Shown here one piece after another: positions 1-6,816 of a DNA stretch of 19,365 bases. Source of the DNA: Flavobacteriales bacterium UBA1986 (GTDB lineage: Bacteria > Bacteroidota > Bacteroidia > Flavobacteriales_G > Salibacteraceae). The position numbers were made by a program, and so were the translations under genes. Numbering within the stretch: position 1 is the first letter of the stretch; each line of letters starts with the position of its first letter. The DNA lies in contig DDDG01000013.1 of the NCBI GenBank assembly GCA_002336245.1, forward strand, positions 138,817 through 158,181, in the 5' to 3' direction. The notes beneath the pieces are model-generated. The model searched no databases. It saw only the letters and a list, made by a program, of their open reading frames with translations, and was not told the origin of the DNA.

Positions 1-1294
1 AATTGTAGGTCTCAATTTTGTTGTAGAGGGTTTTTCGGTCAATTCCGAGTAAGCGAGCGGCTTCCGATTTGTTCGAAGCCGAAAGCTCCAACGCTTTCTC
101 AATGGCTTCGCGTTCGGCACGCGCCACAACGTCCTTTAGCTTCAAGCTGTTTGAATTCGCATCTACTGGGGAGGTTCCAATTCGAAGAGCATTTGCCTTG
201 ATCACTCTACCTTCCGTCATAAGGCAAGCTCTTTTCACTACGTTCTTCATCTCCCGTAAATTTCCAGGCCAATCGTAGCTATTTAGGAGGGCCATACTTT
301 CTTTATCAAAGCCTCGCACTTCCTTATCCAATGCCATGTTAGCTTTCTGCAGAAAATGTTTGGCAAACATTTCTATATCCACTCCTCGTTCACTGAGCGA
401 TGGAAGTTCGATTTTGAACTCATTCAAGCGGTGATATAAATCTTCCCGAAAAGCTCCTTCTTGAACCATTTGCCACAAATCATCGTTTGTCGCTGCCAAA
501 ACACGCACGTTGACCTTCTTGTACTTAGTATCTCCAATGGGTTTGATTTGTTGCTCTTGCAATACCCTCAGTAAGCGAACTTGATTTTGATAAGACAGGT
601 TGCCAATTTCATCCAGGAAAATGGTTCCGCCATCCGCAAGCTCAAAGCTTCCTTTTTTATCGTTTATCGCACCAGTAAAAGATCCCTTCTTGTGACCGAA
701 GAGCTCAGAGCCTGCAAGTTCTTTTGGAATGGCAGCGCAATCCAAGGCTATGAAAGGGCGGCGACCCCGGCGACTCTTATGAAATATTTCTTGCGCAACA
801 AACTCCTTTCCGGTCCCTGTTTCACCTTGAATGATGACGCTCATTTCCGTTGGAGCAACAAGCTTGATGTGTTTTTGAATCAAGAGCGCAGCTGGACTCT
901 GACCGACCACTTCCTTCCTAACTTTTTTCTTCTCATTCTTTCCTTCCAAAAGAGCTTCCTCAACCATCGATAGCAACTCTTCAGGCTGAAAAGGGCGAGT
1001 GATGTAGTCAAAGGCCCCAAGTTTGGTGACTTTTACAGCCTCCGAAGTCTGCCAAGAATCAACAATGGCAATGGAACTAATTCTGCCGCCCATCTTCTTG
1101 TAGATGTCCAAAAGCTCGTCCTTACCAAGGTTGGAATTTACAATGAGAAGGTCAGATTTCTCGCTTTCAAGATGCTTGTTCAGGCCCCGAATGCTTTTAA
1201 TTTGATGACATTGAAAATCCTTTCGTCGGAGCAAATGATCGAGCGCCTCGAACGATTTAGTGTTGCTTTCTGCGATGAGAATCTTGCCTTTCAT
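1..1294 (-). CDS. Sigma-54-dependent NtrC-family activator with degenerate receiver (3' end off window)
   Basis: Bacterial enhancer-binding protein; 431 codons are visible and the last few residues lie beyond the left edge. Order: receiver-like domain (residues 1-118), AAA+ sigma-54 activation domain (about 130-365), then a Fis-type helix-turn-helix at the visible end (residues near ARLLGIDRKTLYNK). The AAA+ core looks functional: Walker A GETGTGKE at 157-164, the sigma-54-contacting loop as GSFTGA, and Walker B FLDEIG. The receiver is odd. The phospho-acceptor Asp is Asn53 (LLIVNSN), the N-terminal acidic pair is Glu9-Ser10, the beta4 Thr/Ser position reads IVDS, and the beta5 Lys is Arg100 (YITRPF). 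It is therefore unlikely to be switched on by ordinary aspartyl phosphorylation. ATG 1294 is the only in-frame start after an upstream stop, and no Shine-Dalgarno is visible. It follows moaE in the same direction after a 149-bp gap, so co-transcription is uncertain. Target genes are not evident, and I saw no sigma-54 promoter in the window. Confidence 0.93.
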   Translation of the reverse strand, partial: MKGKILIAESNTKSFEALDHLLRRKDFQCHQIKSIRGLNKHLESEKSDLLIVNSNLGKDELLDIYKKMGGRISSIAIVDSWQTSEAVKVTKLGAFDYITRPFQPEELLSMVEEALLEGKNEKKKVRKEVVGQSPAALLIQKHIKLVAPTEMSVIIQGETGTGKEFVAQEIFHKSRRGRRPFIALDCAAIPKELAGSELFGHKKGSFTGAINDKKGSFELADGGTIFLDEIGNLSYQNQVRLLRVLQEQQIKPIGDTKYKKVNVRVLAATNDDLWQMVQEGAFREDLYHRLNEFKIELPSLSERGVDIEMFAKHFLQKANMALDKEVRGFDKESMALLNSYDWPGNLREMKNVVKRACLMTEGRVIKANALRIGTSPVDANSNSLKLKDVVARAEREAIEKALELSASNKSEAARLLGIDRKTLYNKIETYN

Positions 1295-1404
1295 TTCAAG
1301 AAATATATCATTTCCAGGGAGTTTTTGTTCGATTTCCAGCTATGACGCCGCAGTTTTGTTCTGGATAGGCCAAAAAAACTGGGAAAGGACGAATTCTGGT
1401 CAAG

Positions 1405-1416
1405 CAGTTTAAACTG
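1405..1416. promoter_or_regulatory. 12-bp perfect palindrome upstream of the activator gene
   Basis: CAGTTTAAACTG is self-complementary. It lies in the 149-bp gap between the end of moaE and the start of the sigma-54 activator gene. Its position fits an operator for the activator gene, but no binding protein can be named. A 12-bp palindrome can also arise by chance. Confidence 0.25.
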
Positions 1417-1443
1417 ATTTCGAGGAGAGATTTACTCAATGTT

Positions 1444-1860
1444 TTAGGGATGTGCCGCCACCCACACCTCTCCACCTTCAAAGAATTCCTTTTTCCATAT
1501 TGGCACCGTTTCTTTCAATTGATCGATGCAGTATTCACAAGCTTCAAAGGCCGCTTTTCGATGTGGAGTTGAAACAGCAATAACGACGGGAATCTCGCCA
1601 ACTTCCAATGTACCAACTCGGTGATGAATGCAGATGTGAATTGTGTTCCAGCGTTTCTCCGCCTCTTCAGCTATCTTCTTCATTTCCTTGACCGCCATGG
1701 GAACATAGGACTCAAATTCCAAGTGCGTCACTTTCCGATTTTGAGTTTGCTCGCGCACGGTTCCTGTGAATACAACAAGTCCGCCAGCTGCATCGTCCTC
1801 AACGCGCGATCGACAAAACTCTGGATCTAAAGCTGTTTCAAGAATTTGAATGTCGATCAT
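1444..1860 (-). CDS. moaE: Molybdopterin synthase catalytic subunit MoaE
   Basis: Large subunit of molybdopterin synthase, which transfers two sulfurs from the MoaD thiocarboxylate onto cyclic pyranopterin monophosphate to make molybdopterin in the cytoplasm. It has 138 residues, close to the family norm of about 140-150. Family blocks seen are GGLVVFTGTVRE near residue 27, HHRVGTLEVGE and the AVSTPHRKAAFEACEY helix region. The C-terminal PIWKKEFFEGGEVW carries the lysines known to act in MoaE proteins. ATG 1860 directly follows the moaD stop codon (1863-1861), so the two subunits are translationally coupled. Identification is secure from these motifs and the partner gene. Confidence 0.97.
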   Translation of the reverse strand: MIDIQILETALDPEFCRSRVEDDAAGGLVVFTGTVREQTQNRKVTHLEFESYVPMAVKEMKKIAEEAEKRWNTIHICIHHRVGTLEVGEIPVVIAVSTPHRKAAFEACEYCIDQLKETVPIWKKEFFEGGEVWVAAHP

Positions 1861-2103
1861 TTAACCTCCGCTTACAGGTGGAATAATGACTACCTCTTCT
1901 CCTTCTTTCAAGATGTAGTGGTCGAACTCGTACTCTTCGCCTACAGCAAACCGCAAACTCGCCAATTTCTCAAACTCCGGAAATTTAGATGTCAGGATTT
2001 CTTTCATCGTAGAGAGACTGGAACCTTCAGGCAAATCAAAGTCCATCTGACGTCCGTTCAGAATTTCCTTCGCAATGCCGTATGCCGTCAATTGGATTTT
2101 CAT
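1861..2103 (-). CDS. moaD: Molybdopterin synthase sulfur carrier subunit MoaD
   Basis: Ubiquitin-fold sulfur carrier. Its C-terminal Gly-Gly is adenylated and thiocarboxylated by the MoeB-type enzyme, and it then docks into MoaE. From ATG 2103 the protein has 80 residues, the usual MoaD length, beginning MKIQLTAYGIAKE and ending EEVVIIPPVSGG. The reading frame stays open to ATG 2157 (18 extra residues), but the family N-terminus is the beta strand starting at 2103, so I chose that start. The stop abuts the moaE start with no gap. The 109 bp upstream is shared with divergently transcribed moaA and must hold both promoters. No convincing TAnnTTTG element was found there. Confidence 0.95.
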   Translation of the reverse strand: MKIQLTAYGIAKEILNGRQMDFDLPEGSSLSTMKEILTSKFPEFEKLASLRFAVGEEYEFDHYILKEGEEVVIIPPVSGG

Positions 2104-2212
2104 GTCTGCTTTTCGAGCTGAACATAGCGCTATATTGGCCATGTTAATTCTCTTCAAGTTTAATACAAAGAACTAATTTCAAGCCTTCTATTTTAGGCTG
2201 ATTCTATCAAAG

Positions 2213-3199
2213 ATGCTTTACGACAATCACGGACGTAAAATTGACTACTTGCGCTTGGCGGTTACAGACCGTTGCAATCTCCGTTGTTTCTACTGCATGC
2301 CTCATGAAGGAATTGACTTCGTTCCCCGCAGCGACCTCTTGACCTACGAAGAACTTCTACGCTTGTGTTCGGTGTTTTCCGAGCTTGGAATTCGAAAAAT
2401 TCGAATCACAGGAGGTGAACCATTTGTGAGAAAAGGCATCGACTCCTTCTTGCGAGAATTATCAAAAACTCCCGGACTTGAAGAATTGAACATCACAACC
2501 AATGGAAGCTTCACAGCCAATAAGATAAAGCTGATGGAGGAGATTGGAGTGAAATCGGTGAATCTCAGCCTAGACACTCTGAACAGAGAACGCTTCAAAG
2601 AAATCACTCGACGCGACCTATTCGACCAGGTGCACAAAACCTACGAGCTTCTGCTGAAGTCATCCATGAATTTGAAGATCAATATGGTTGTGATGCAAGA
2701 CCGAAACATTGAGGACATCTACCCGATGATCGAATTGACCAAAGAGAATAAAGTCTCGGTTCGCTTCATTGAGGAAATGCCATTCAACGGCACTGCCGAT
2801 CAAGGAAACGAGAGTTTCTGGCCGATGAAAAAAATATTGGACCACATTCAATCTGAATACGCAATCAAGAAACTTACTGACCCAACTTCCTCCACTTCAT
2901 ACAACTACCAAGTGGATGGATACCGTGGTAGTTTTGGAATCATCGCTGCCTTCACGCGTTCTTTCTGTGGCTCCTGCAACCGAATTCGACTCACACCTAA
3001 AGGAGATCTTCGAACTTGTCTGTATGGCAAAGGCGCACTCAATTTTCGCGACTTATTGCGCGCCGGAGCAAGCAATGAAGACATCAAGAGCACTTTGATT
3101 CAAGCTTTAGGAAAACGAGCTAAAGACGGCTTCGAGGCTGAGAAAAATCGTGGAATTCTTAACCCGGCCTCAGAGTCTATGGCCACAATTGGCGGCTAG
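2213..3199 (+). CDS. moaA: GTP 3',8-cyclase MoaA (radical SAM)
   Basis: Radical SAM enzyme that converts GTP to 3',8-cH2GTP, the first Moco step, acting with MoaC. It has 328 residues, a normal length. The N-terminal [4Fe-4S] cluster motif is CNLRCFYC near residues 22-29 (CxxxCxxC). ITGGEPFVRKG is the SAM-binding GGEP region. The second, substrate-binding cluster is CGSCNRIRLTPKGDLRTCL in the C-terminal third, and its NRIR arginines match those known to contact GTP. The C-terminus ends in Gly-Gly (MATIGG), which MoaA needs for activity. The TAG stop is immediately followed by the moeA ATG, so moaA and moeA form a coupled pair. It is divergent from moaDE. Confidence 0.98.
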   Translation: MLYDNHGRKIDYLRLAVTDRCNLRCFYCMPHEGIDFVPRSDLLTYEELLRLCSVFSELGIRKIRITGGEPFVRKGIDSFLRELSKTPGLEELNITTNGSFTANKIKLMEEIGVKSVNLSLDTLNRERFKEITRRDLFDQVHKTYELLLKSSMNLKINMVVMQDRNIEDIYPMIELTKENKVSVRFIEEMPFNGTADQGNESFWPMKKILDHIQSEYAIKKLTDPTSSTSYNYQVDGYRGSFGIIAAFTRSFCGSCNRIRLTPKGDLRTCLYGKGALNFRDLLRAGASNEDIKSTLIQALGKRAKDGFEAEKNRGILNPASESMATIGG

Positions 3200-4405
3200 A
3201 TGATAGACGTTCAAGAAGCGCTAGAAAAAGTCCTTGCCCAAGCCCGCGATTGCGGAACAGAGAAAGTCTCCCTTCAAGCTTCCTACGGAAGAGTACTTCG
3301 CGAACACATTGATGCAGACAGAGATTTCCCGCCTTTCGACCGCGTTACCATGGACGGCATCGCCATCGATTCAAAGTCATTTCAAACAGGCCAGCGGCAA
3401 TTTAAAATTGAGGGTGTCGCACCTGCTGGCTCTCCGCAAAAGGAACTCCTAAATGCAGAGCATTGCCTCGAGGTAATGACTGGTGCCGTAATGCCTGCGA
3501 ATGCGGATTGGGTGATTCGTTATGAAGAGCTCGACATTCAAGACGGACTTGCCCGGATTCAATTGGCGGAATTACCAAAGAAGGAGAACGTTCATTACCA
3601 AGGGGAAGATTGTAAGGCTGGCAGCCGACTCATCAATCCGGGATTAAAAATCAGCTCAGCAGAAATAGGAATCTTAGCTACCGTTGGAAAAGCTGAAGTT
3701 CTAGTGAGCAAAACACCCAAAGTTCTAGTGATTTCGAGCGGGGATGAACTGGTTGGCGTTCATGAAACGCCGGAAGCTCATCAATTGAGGAGAAGCAATG
3801 CCGACGTTTTGCAGAGCCTCCTTCAAGACTATCAGGTTTCGCTGCAATCGAAACACCTCAAAGATGAAATCCAAGACATACAAACTCAAGTAAGCGCTGC
3901 ACTCGAGACCTACGATCTCATTTTACTCAGTGGTGGAGTTTCAAAAGGCAAGTTTGACTTCATTCCAGAAGTCTTGGAGAAATTGGGCGTTGAGAAGAGT
4001 TTTCATCGAGTGGCACAGCGTCCTGGCAAACCCTTTTGGTTTGGCGCCCATCCGGATGGCTGTAAGGTCTTTGCTTTTCCAGGAAATCCTGTTTCTACTT
4101 TTACCTGTGCTCTCATGTATTTGAGACCATTCTTAGACAAAGGTCTGGAGCTTCAAGAGCAGGCTCAGCTTCATGCGGTTCTTGAGGAAGACATTGAATT
4201 TAAGCCGGAGCTTACCCTTTTCGCACAAGTGAAATTGAGTTTTAACTCCGATGGGCGGATCACTGCAAAACCCCTATTGGGAAATGGCTCGGGTGACCTG
4301 AGAAGTTTAGCAGAATCTGATGCTTTTATGATTCTCCCATCCTCTTCTTCATGCTTCAAAGCAGGAGAAAGTTATCCCATTTTAAACTTTCGAAAGTTTT
4401 ATTGA
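3200..4405 (+). CDS. moeA: Molybdopterin molybdenumtransferase MoeA
   Basis: Catalyses insertion of molybdate into (adenylylated) molybdopterin. It has 401 residues, a standard length. Domain signs in order: FPPFDRVTMDGIAI near residue 45 (the conserved DGxA region), the beta-rich domain II, VLVISSGDELVG opening the MPT-binding domain, LSGGVSKGKFDF, the substrate loop RVAQRPGKPFWFG and FPGNPVST, and a C-terminal beta-barrel. ATG 3200 follows the moaA TAG directly. No separate Mog/MoaB adenylyltransferase is visible in this window, so the adenylylation partner must be encoded elsewhere or replaced. It converges on mobA across the RAYT element. Confidence 0.97.
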   Translation: MIDVQEALEKVLAQARDCGTEKVSLQASYGRVLREHIDADRDFPPFDRVTMDGIAIDSKSFQTGQRQFKIEGVAPAGSPQKELLNAEHCLEVMTGAVMPANADWVIRYEELDIQDGLARIQLAELPKKENVHYQGEDCKAGSRLINPGLKISSAEIGILATVGKAEVLVSKTPKVLVISSGDELVGVHETPEAHQLRRSNADVLQSLLQDYQVSLQSKHLKDEIQDIQTQVSAALETYDLILLSGGVSKGKFDFIPEVLEKLGVEKSFHRVAQRPGKPFWFGAHPDGCKVFAFPGNPVSTFTCALMYLRPFLDKGLELQEQAQLHAVLEEDIEFKPELTLFAQVKLSFNSDGRITAKPLLGNGSGDLRSLAESDAFMILPSSSSCFKAGESYPILNFRKFY

Positions 4406-4412
4406 ATGCGCG

Positions 4413-4439
4413 GCTAGCGCGAATCTCCAGATTCGTGCG
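4413..4439. repeat. Left inverted repeat (REP-like palindrome) of the RAYT element
   Basis: This 27-bp segment is the exact reverse complement of 5055-5081, on the other side of the transposase gene. It contains an internal palindrome, GAATCTCCAGATTC at 4421-4434, extended by near-complementary GCGC/GTGC arms, so it can fold into a stable hairpin. Two further short hairpins follow on the plus strand before the transposase start: GAGTT/AACTC at 4439-4452 and CAACTA/TAGTTG at 4452-4467. Confidence 0.85.
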
Positions 4440-4512
4440 AGTTCAAAAACTCAACTACTCTTAGTTGCCTAGTCTTTGTTCTTCAAGAGCAAATCCTTCA
4501 TGTTTGTCGCTG

Positions 4513-5046
4513 ATGAGCCGCAAATACAAGTTTCACAATCCAGAATCCCCCTACTTCGTAAGCTTCGCGGTAGAAAAATGGATTGATGTCTTTACACGAC
4601 CTGAGTATTGCACTATTCTTCTCCAAAGCTTTCGTTTCTGTCAAAGAGAAAAGGGTCTAGTGATTTGTGCATGGGTAATCATGAGCAATCACGTTCACCT
4701 CATCATTCGAAAAAAGACTGATCTACAACTGTGGGAAATCCTGCGTGACTTCAAGAAGTTTACCTCAAGAAATATGATCAAAGCCATATCGACGAACCCG
4801 AAAGAGGGAAGAAAGAAATGGTTGTTGGAATTGTTCTGGAATGACAATTTTAACGGATATAGATTTTGGAGAGAGGGCAATCACCCAATTGAGTTGTGGA
4901 GCGATTTTGTCATTCAACAAAAGTTAGAATACATTCACATGAATCCCGTTAAGCGAGGCATCGTTCAATACCCGGATGAATTTCTGCACTCTAGTGCGAG
5001 AGATTATCAAGGAAGAAAAGGCTTGCTCCATTTGGAATTGATTTGA
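4513..5046 (+). CDS. REP-associated tyrosine transposase (RAYT, Y1/HUH family)
   Basis: Single-strand HUH-type transposase of the RAYT group, which nicks and joins DNA at REP palindromes through one catalytic tyrosine. From ATG 4513 it has 177 residues and opens MSRKYKFHNPESPYFVSF, the typical Bacteroidota RAYT N-terminus. The reading frame extends 16 codons upstream, but that segment is not family-like. The HUH pair is His60/His62 in IMSNHVHLII, and the catalytic tyrosine is very probably Tyr140 in QQKLEYIHMNPVKRG. DFKKFTSR and the C-terminal SSARDYQGRKG are also family blocks. No stop or frameshift is seen, so it may be active. It is flanked by a perfect inverted repeat and followed by a tandem array, between the convergent moeA and mobA genes, a usual position for such elements. 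Confidence 0.93.
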   Translation: MSRKYKFHNPESPYFVSFAVEKWIDVFTRPEYCTILLQSFRFCQREKGLVICAWVIMSNHVHLIIRKKTDLQLWEILRDFKKFTSRNMIKAISTNPKEGRKKWLLELFWNDNFNGYRFWREGNHPIELWSDFVIQQKLEYIHMNPVKRGIVQYPDEFLHSSARDYQGRKGLLHLELI

Positions 5047-5054
5047 AAGATACC

Positions 5055-5187
5055 CGCACGAATCTGGAGATTCGCGCTAGCATTCTGGAGATTCGCGCTA
5101 GCATTCTGGAGATTCGCACTAGCATTCTGGAGATTCGCGCTAGCGTTCTGGAGATTCGCGCTAACGTTCTGGAGATTCCCACGAGCG
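5055..5187. repeat. Six-unit 21-bp tandem array derived from the REP palindrome
   Basis: The core TCTGGAGATTCGC recurs exactly every 21 bp, with TCTGG at 5063, 5084, 5105, 5126, 5147 and 5168. The first unit is a full palindrome (5055-5081, the inverted copy of 4413-4439). Later units keep one palindrome arm (GGAGATTCGCGCTAGC) and replace the other with CATTCT or CGTTCT. Small substitutions mark units 3, 5 and 6. GCTAGC is itself self-complementary, so each unit still offers a hairpin. The array ends about 4 bp short of the mobA stop codon. There are no spacers, so this is not a CRISPR. Confidence 0.92.
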
Positions 5188-5190
5188 GTT

Positions 5191-6312
5191 CTACTTAGCG
5201 TGAATCTCTGCTTGAAGCTTCTCTAGTTCTTCAGGTGTATTCACATTGCTCAATAGCTGCAGATCTGGAATGTCAATTTCTTGTACATCGCTGTTGATGA
5301 GAGCTTTTCTTGGGCAAGAATATCCCAATGATAGAAACTCCAACAGACGTGGATAAGCGCGTGGTTCCCAAATGGTAATCAACGGTTCAGGGAAATCTGT
5401 TTCCGGATTGTGAAAGCAGGTCGCCATCTTATGCACGTTCCGCTTCGAGATTAGGTGAGCTAGAAGCTTTTCATCGATCATGGGAACATCCGTAGCTACG
5501 GTGAGCCAAGCCGCATTCGGATCGGAACGAAATGCACTGAGGATTCCTCCGTAAGGCCCCAGTCCAGAAAAACTATCGGGTAGAAGCGAATAACTGCTTT
5601 CGAAGTCAACTTTTGCTTCCCGAACAGAGATGTAGGTTTCTGAACAGAGTGCATTGAGAACATCGGCCATATGCTCGCGTTGGGGCTTTCCGAAGTATTC
5701 GATTCCACCTTTGTCGAATCCCATGCGTGTGCTTTTTCCACCTGCCAGTACAAGACCTTTGATGGGCGCATAATCGCTGGGAAAGCGTTTAGAAATTAAA
5801 CTTGTAAGAGCATCTTGCTCACCGAGTTTAAAGACGGGAATCGCATTGAACTTCGCCAGTTCTTCTAAATATGAATAGGGCGCTTCACGGTCGCAGAGAA
5901 CAAAGGCAATGACGTTCGTCAAACGATCCATCTTGCGTTTTAATGAATCTTCTTTCTTGGAATGAATGAAGACAATCTGATGTTCAGCTGTGGTATGATT
6001 TCCATTCACAAACACCAAATCACAATCGGCAAAGATCGAGCGCTGACTGAAGTCCAATCCCTGTCCTTGAAAATTGAGACTTAAAGAAGATTGCTCGTCG
6101 ACGAAGCTCGACTTAAAATTGCTGTTGTTCTCTTTCTCGGTATGGCTTGTATCGACGTATGCAATCTGATGAGTCGGCTTGAGCAGAGCTGCAAGAGCCT
6201 CTGTTTCCTCCTGAATCAGCGAGCAAGGAGCTCCCAAAAAGGCGACTTCATTTCGGTGGTATTTACCACCTTCAGGCCGAGTGAGCTTGGTGTGTTTTCT
6301 ATGGTGTGGCAT
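5191..6312 (-). CDS. mobA: Molybdenum cofactor guanylyltransferase-type protein with extra N-terminal domain
   Basis: The C-terminal half (about residues 186-373) is a MobA-type nucleotidyltransferase. It has LAGGKSTRMGFDKGG at 189-203 (the LxGGxxxRMGxDK signature), LPDSFSGLGPYGGI, VATDVPMIDEKL with the metal-binding Asp, and NVNTPEEL near the end. It would attach a nucleotide, GMP in classical MobA, to Mo-molybdopterin. The first 185 residues form a separate domain. Its layout (VAFLGAPCSLIQ, IAYVDTSH, DLVFVNGNH, IAFVLCDRE, IPVF) resembles MobB, the GTPase partner of MobA, but no Walker A GKT/S is present. This assignment is my inference. I chose ATG 6312, which overlaps the moaC stop by 14 bp and gives the basic start MPHHRKHTK. 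ATG 6357 is possible but overlaps moaC more deeply. The last codons touch a degenerate REP sequence. Confidence 0.9.
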   Translation of the reverse strand: MPHHRKHTKLTRPEGGKYHRNEVAFLGAPCSLIQEETEALAALLKPTHQIAYVDTSHTEKENNSNFKSSFVDEQSSLSLNFQGQGLDFSQRSIFADCDLVFVNGNHTTAEHQIVFIHSKKEDSLKRKMDRLTNVIAFVLCDREAPYSYLEELAKFNAIPVFKLGEQDALTSLISKRFPSDYAPIKGLVLAGGKSTRMGFDKGGIEYFGKPQREHMADVLNALCSETYISVREAKVDFESSYSLLPDSFSGLGPYGGILSAFRSDPNAAWLTVATDVPMIDEKLLAHLISKRNVHKMATCFHNPETDFPEPLITIWEPRAYPRLLEFLSLGYSCPRKALINSDVQEIDIPDLQLLSNVNTPEELEKLQAEIHAK

Positions 6313-6778
6313 AGTCGCTTTTCCCTCCTCTTTTTTCAAGAAGTTTTGTTTCCACAATTCGAATGTTGTGTGAAAAACCTTTGCACATGTCGTAGATGGT
6401 TAAGGCAGCAATGCTGGCACCCGTAAGGGCTTCCATTTCGATGCCCGTCTTCCCTTCCACTGCAGCTGTACATCGAATGCGAACGCTGCGATCTTCGTCG
6501 ATCTCAATTTCTACATCACATTTGTCCAAGCCCAACGGATGACAAAGTGGAATCAACTCACTGGTCTTTTTAGCCGCCATAATTCCAGCGATGATGGCGG
6601 TTTGAAATACGGGGCCTTTCTTCGTGTGAATCTCGTCGTTCTCCAGTCGGTCGAGAATGGCTTCATCGAGCACAACTCGACTTTCCGCAATGGCGATGCG
6701 TTTTGTCACTTTCTTCTCACCAACATCTACCATTTGAGGTTCGCCCGAAGGACTCAAATGCGAAAACTTCTTCTCCAT
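6299..6778 (-). CDS. moaC: Cyclic pyranopterin monophosphate synthase MoaC
   Basis: Acts after MoaA to rearrange 3',8-cH2GTP into cyclic pyranopterin monophosphate. It has 159 residues, the standard length. Diagnostic blocks: MVDVGEKKVTKRIA near the N-terminus, KKTSELIPLCHPL with the conserved His, VEGKTGIEMEALTGAS with the acidic active-site residues, and IYDMCKGFSH with the catalytic Asp and Lys. ATG 6778 is the natural family start (MEKKFSHL). It is first in a minus-strand pair with mobA (overlapping), and its start lies only 38 bp from the divergent moeB start. Confidence 0.97.
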   Translation of the reverse strand: MEKKFSHLSPSGEPQMVDVGEKKVTKRIAIAESRVVLDEAILDRLENDEIHTKKGPVFQTAIIAGIMAAKKTSELIPLCHPLGLDKCDVEIEIDEDRSVRIRCTAAVEGKTGIEMEALTGASIAALTIYDMCKGFSHNIRIVETKLLEKRGGKSDYATP

Positions 6779-6790
6779 TCGATTCTTAAT

Positions 6791-6804
6791 TAACTTGCAA
6801 GTTA
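6791..6804. promoter_or_regulatory. 14-bp perfect palindrome in the moaC-moeB divergent intergenic region
   Basis: TAACTTGCAAGTTA is fully self-complementary and occupies the centre of the 38-bp gap between the divergent moaC and moeB starts. TTAATTAA at 6786-6793 overlaps its left edge. A regulator bound here could control both genes. This is inferred from position and symmetry only. No Moco riboswitch-like structure could be fitted into so short a gap. Confidence 0.4.
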
Positions 6805-6816
6805 CTACTCAGACTT

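Larger units (their letters stand above)
4413..5187. mobile_element. RAYT/REP mobile element inside the Moco cluster
   Basis: The unit comprises the left REP copy (4413-4439), the RAYT gene (4513-5046), and the right REP copy in inverted orientation (5055-5081) continuing into a tandem array to about 5187. It lies between the moeA stop and the mobA stop, so it interrupts neither gene. The exact outer ends are uncertain because no target-site duplication is expected for this class. Confidence 0.75.

Noticed and set aside
581..973. 130-codon plus-strand open frame
   Set aside because: It lies antisense inside the sigma-54 activator gene, which has clear family motifs in its own frame. The translation shows no recognisable domain.
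1295..1443. Sigma-54 promoter near the activator gene
   Set aside because: No TGGCAC-N5-TTGCA-like string was found on either strand by eye.
2104..2157. Upstream start of moaD at 2157
   Set aside because: It would add 18 residues before the conserved first beta strand. The 80-residue form from 2103 matches the family.
4991..5182. Minus-strand open frame of repeated heptapeptides through the 21-bp array
   Set aside because: The 21-bp period is a multiple of three, so any open frame yields a peptide repeat. It overlaps the RAYT 3' end and has no other coding sign.
5055..5187. CRISPR array
   Set aside because: Units are contiguous at 21 bp with no variable spacers, no cas genes are nearby, and the unit is explained by the REP palindrome.
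6779..6816. Moco riboswitch upstream of moaC or moeB
   Set aside because: The gap is 38 bp, far too short for the known Moco RNA motif of well over 100 nt.
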